Origin: Oscillospiraceae bacterium
GTDB lineage: Bacteria; Bacillota; Clostridia; Oscillospirales; Ruminococcaceae
DNA: 48,164 nucleotides
NCBI GenBank assembly: GCA_900757485.1
Contig: CAAEOA010000201.1
Location: 1-48,164 of the forward strand
Direction: 5' to 3'
In this document: piece after piece, positions 47,804 through 48,164 of the stretch
How positions within the stretch are numbered: the stretch's first letter is position 1
Layout of the letters: every line of letters begins with the position of its first letter
The notes under the pieces: generated by a model
The model's database searches: none
What the model was told of the DNA's origin: nothing
The model's input: only the letters and a program-made list of their open reading frames with translations
Program-made: the position numbers and the translations under genes

Positions 47804-48164
47804 ATGGCGATTATAAAAAGCAGAAAGGTATTGCCGGGAGTGCATTTAAAGCATGCTAAGAATACGTCGGAATTAAATACGGTACGATTGCCGCTGCCGC
47901 AGTTTATCCGCATTCCGATGCAGCAGCATATGGGACAGGAAGCGATTCCGATTGTATCGGTAGGCGATACGGTTTATGTGGGACAGAAAATCGGCGACAG
48001 TACTGCTCAAATGGGGGTGCCGATGCATTCGAGCGTGTCCGGCACAGTGAAAAGAATCGAAGATTGCTTAACCTCCGCAGGAAGATTTGTTAAGGCGGTT
48101 GTTATTGAAACAGATGGAAAACAGACACCTTTTCCGGGACTTGCTCCGCCTCAGGTATCCAATC
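47804..48164 (+). CDS. rnfC: Electron transport complex subunit RnfC, 5' part only
   Basis: Opens with the ATG at 47804 after GAAAGGTGAACATAGAGC and runs to the window edge (120 codons). The N-terminal domain reads LPGVHLKHAKNTSELNTVRLPLPQFIRIPMQQHMGQEAIPIVSVGDTVYVGQKIGD...VPMHSSVSGTVKRIED, the RnfC/Nqo1-like SLBB and barrel-sandwich opening, with the usual GVHxxHxKxxT element. RnfC would accept electrons from NADH or ferredoxin through FMN and Fe-S clusters located downstream of the edge. The Rnf complex couples ferredoxin:NAD+ oxidoreduction to Na+ or H+ pumping. The other subunits are expected beyond the window. Confidence 0.92.
   Translation, partial: MAIIKSRKVLPGVHLKHAKNTSELNTVRLPLPQFIRIPMQQHMGQEAIPIVSVGDTVYVGQKIGDSTAQMGVPMHSSVSGTVKRIEDCLTSAGRFVKAVVIETDGKQTPFPGLAPPQVSN

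Noticed and set aside
1..48164. CRISPR array, prophage, insertion sequence, tRNA or rRNA genes
   Set aside because: I saw no regular spacer-repeat pattern, no transposase, integrase or phage structural motif, and no tRNA cloverleaf or rRNA sequence.

Overview
The window looks like a chromosomal segment of a spore-forming, anaerobic member of the Clostridia (an Oscillospirales/Ruminococcaceae-like genome is my best guess). The evidence is a SpoIID gene, T-box control of pheST, an ApbE/NusG-II/Gx-transporter/RnfC cluster, an ECF S component beside coaX, low-to-middle GC, AAAGGA-type ribosome binding sites and consensus sigma-A promoters. UGA behaves as a normal stop. Nearly all of the sequence is housekeeping. 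I see no phage, insertion sequence, CRISPR array, rRNA or tRNA gene.

Layout. 1-7.7 kb: spoIID (cut by the window edge), citrate synthase, an unrecognised membrane protein, then a T-box leader with pheS-pheT. 7.7-10.8 kb: small unknown genes, a long hairpin-rich intergenic region with DnaA-box-like repeats, an EEP-family phosphohydrolase and an exported DUF4830-like protein. 10.8-15.4 kb (minus strand): polA, a YwlE-type phosphatase, rimI and tsaD. 15.5-20.5 kb (plus): a tRNA dihydrouridine synthase, a DUF554 protein and four cyclophilin-type prolyl isomerase genes in tandem. 20.5-24.1 kb (minus): HAD phosphatase, MntP, a DUF4870-like protein, D,D-carboxypeptidase. 24.6-32 kb: an O-acetylhomoserine sulfhydrylase-like enzyme, an unusual metallophosphoesterase, a small Xre repressor divergent from a zinc-ribbon gene broken by an in-frame TGA, IleRS and GAPDH. 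32-38.3 kb: a histidine-kinase-like protein without the phospho-acceptor His, rsmE, small envelope and zinc-finger proteins, ECF S component plus coaX, and a beta-CASP nuclease. 38.4-41.8 kb: a ROK regulator behind a structured leader, then a PII-like protein next to a cation/proton antiporter. 41.9-48.2 kb: EamA transporter divergent from LysR, an FMN-binding lipoprotein, then apbE, NusG-II, Gx transporter, GNAT and the start of rnfC.

How the genes work together. pheST, ileS, rsmE, dus, tsaD and rimI serve tRNA and ribosome maturation. ApbE would attach FMN to RnfG/RnfD (outside the window) and probably to the lipoprotein at 44 kb. The PII-like protein probably gates the adjacent antiporter. 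The three cyclophilin lipoproteins would fold exported proteins.

Most interesting new signals. (1) Four unlinked genes for small membrane or exported proteins share a structured 5' leader: a stem closed just before an AAAGGAATGGTGATT-like initiation region, the best case having 12 base pairs, and three leaders also carry an upstream AAAAT/ATTTT hairpin. (2) A multi-hairpin repeat family with TATAATAA ends lies upstream of three genes, with stems that covary between copies. (3) Start codons often sit exactly 12 nt after the GGA of the ribosome binding site with an embedded ATG; in one gene this spacing is reached only if a 31-nt hairpin is looped out. (4) Two of the cyclophilin lipoprotein genes appear to be coupled to mini-ORFs. 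(5) The ROK gene has an unassigned three-way-junction leader with an attenuator-like end.
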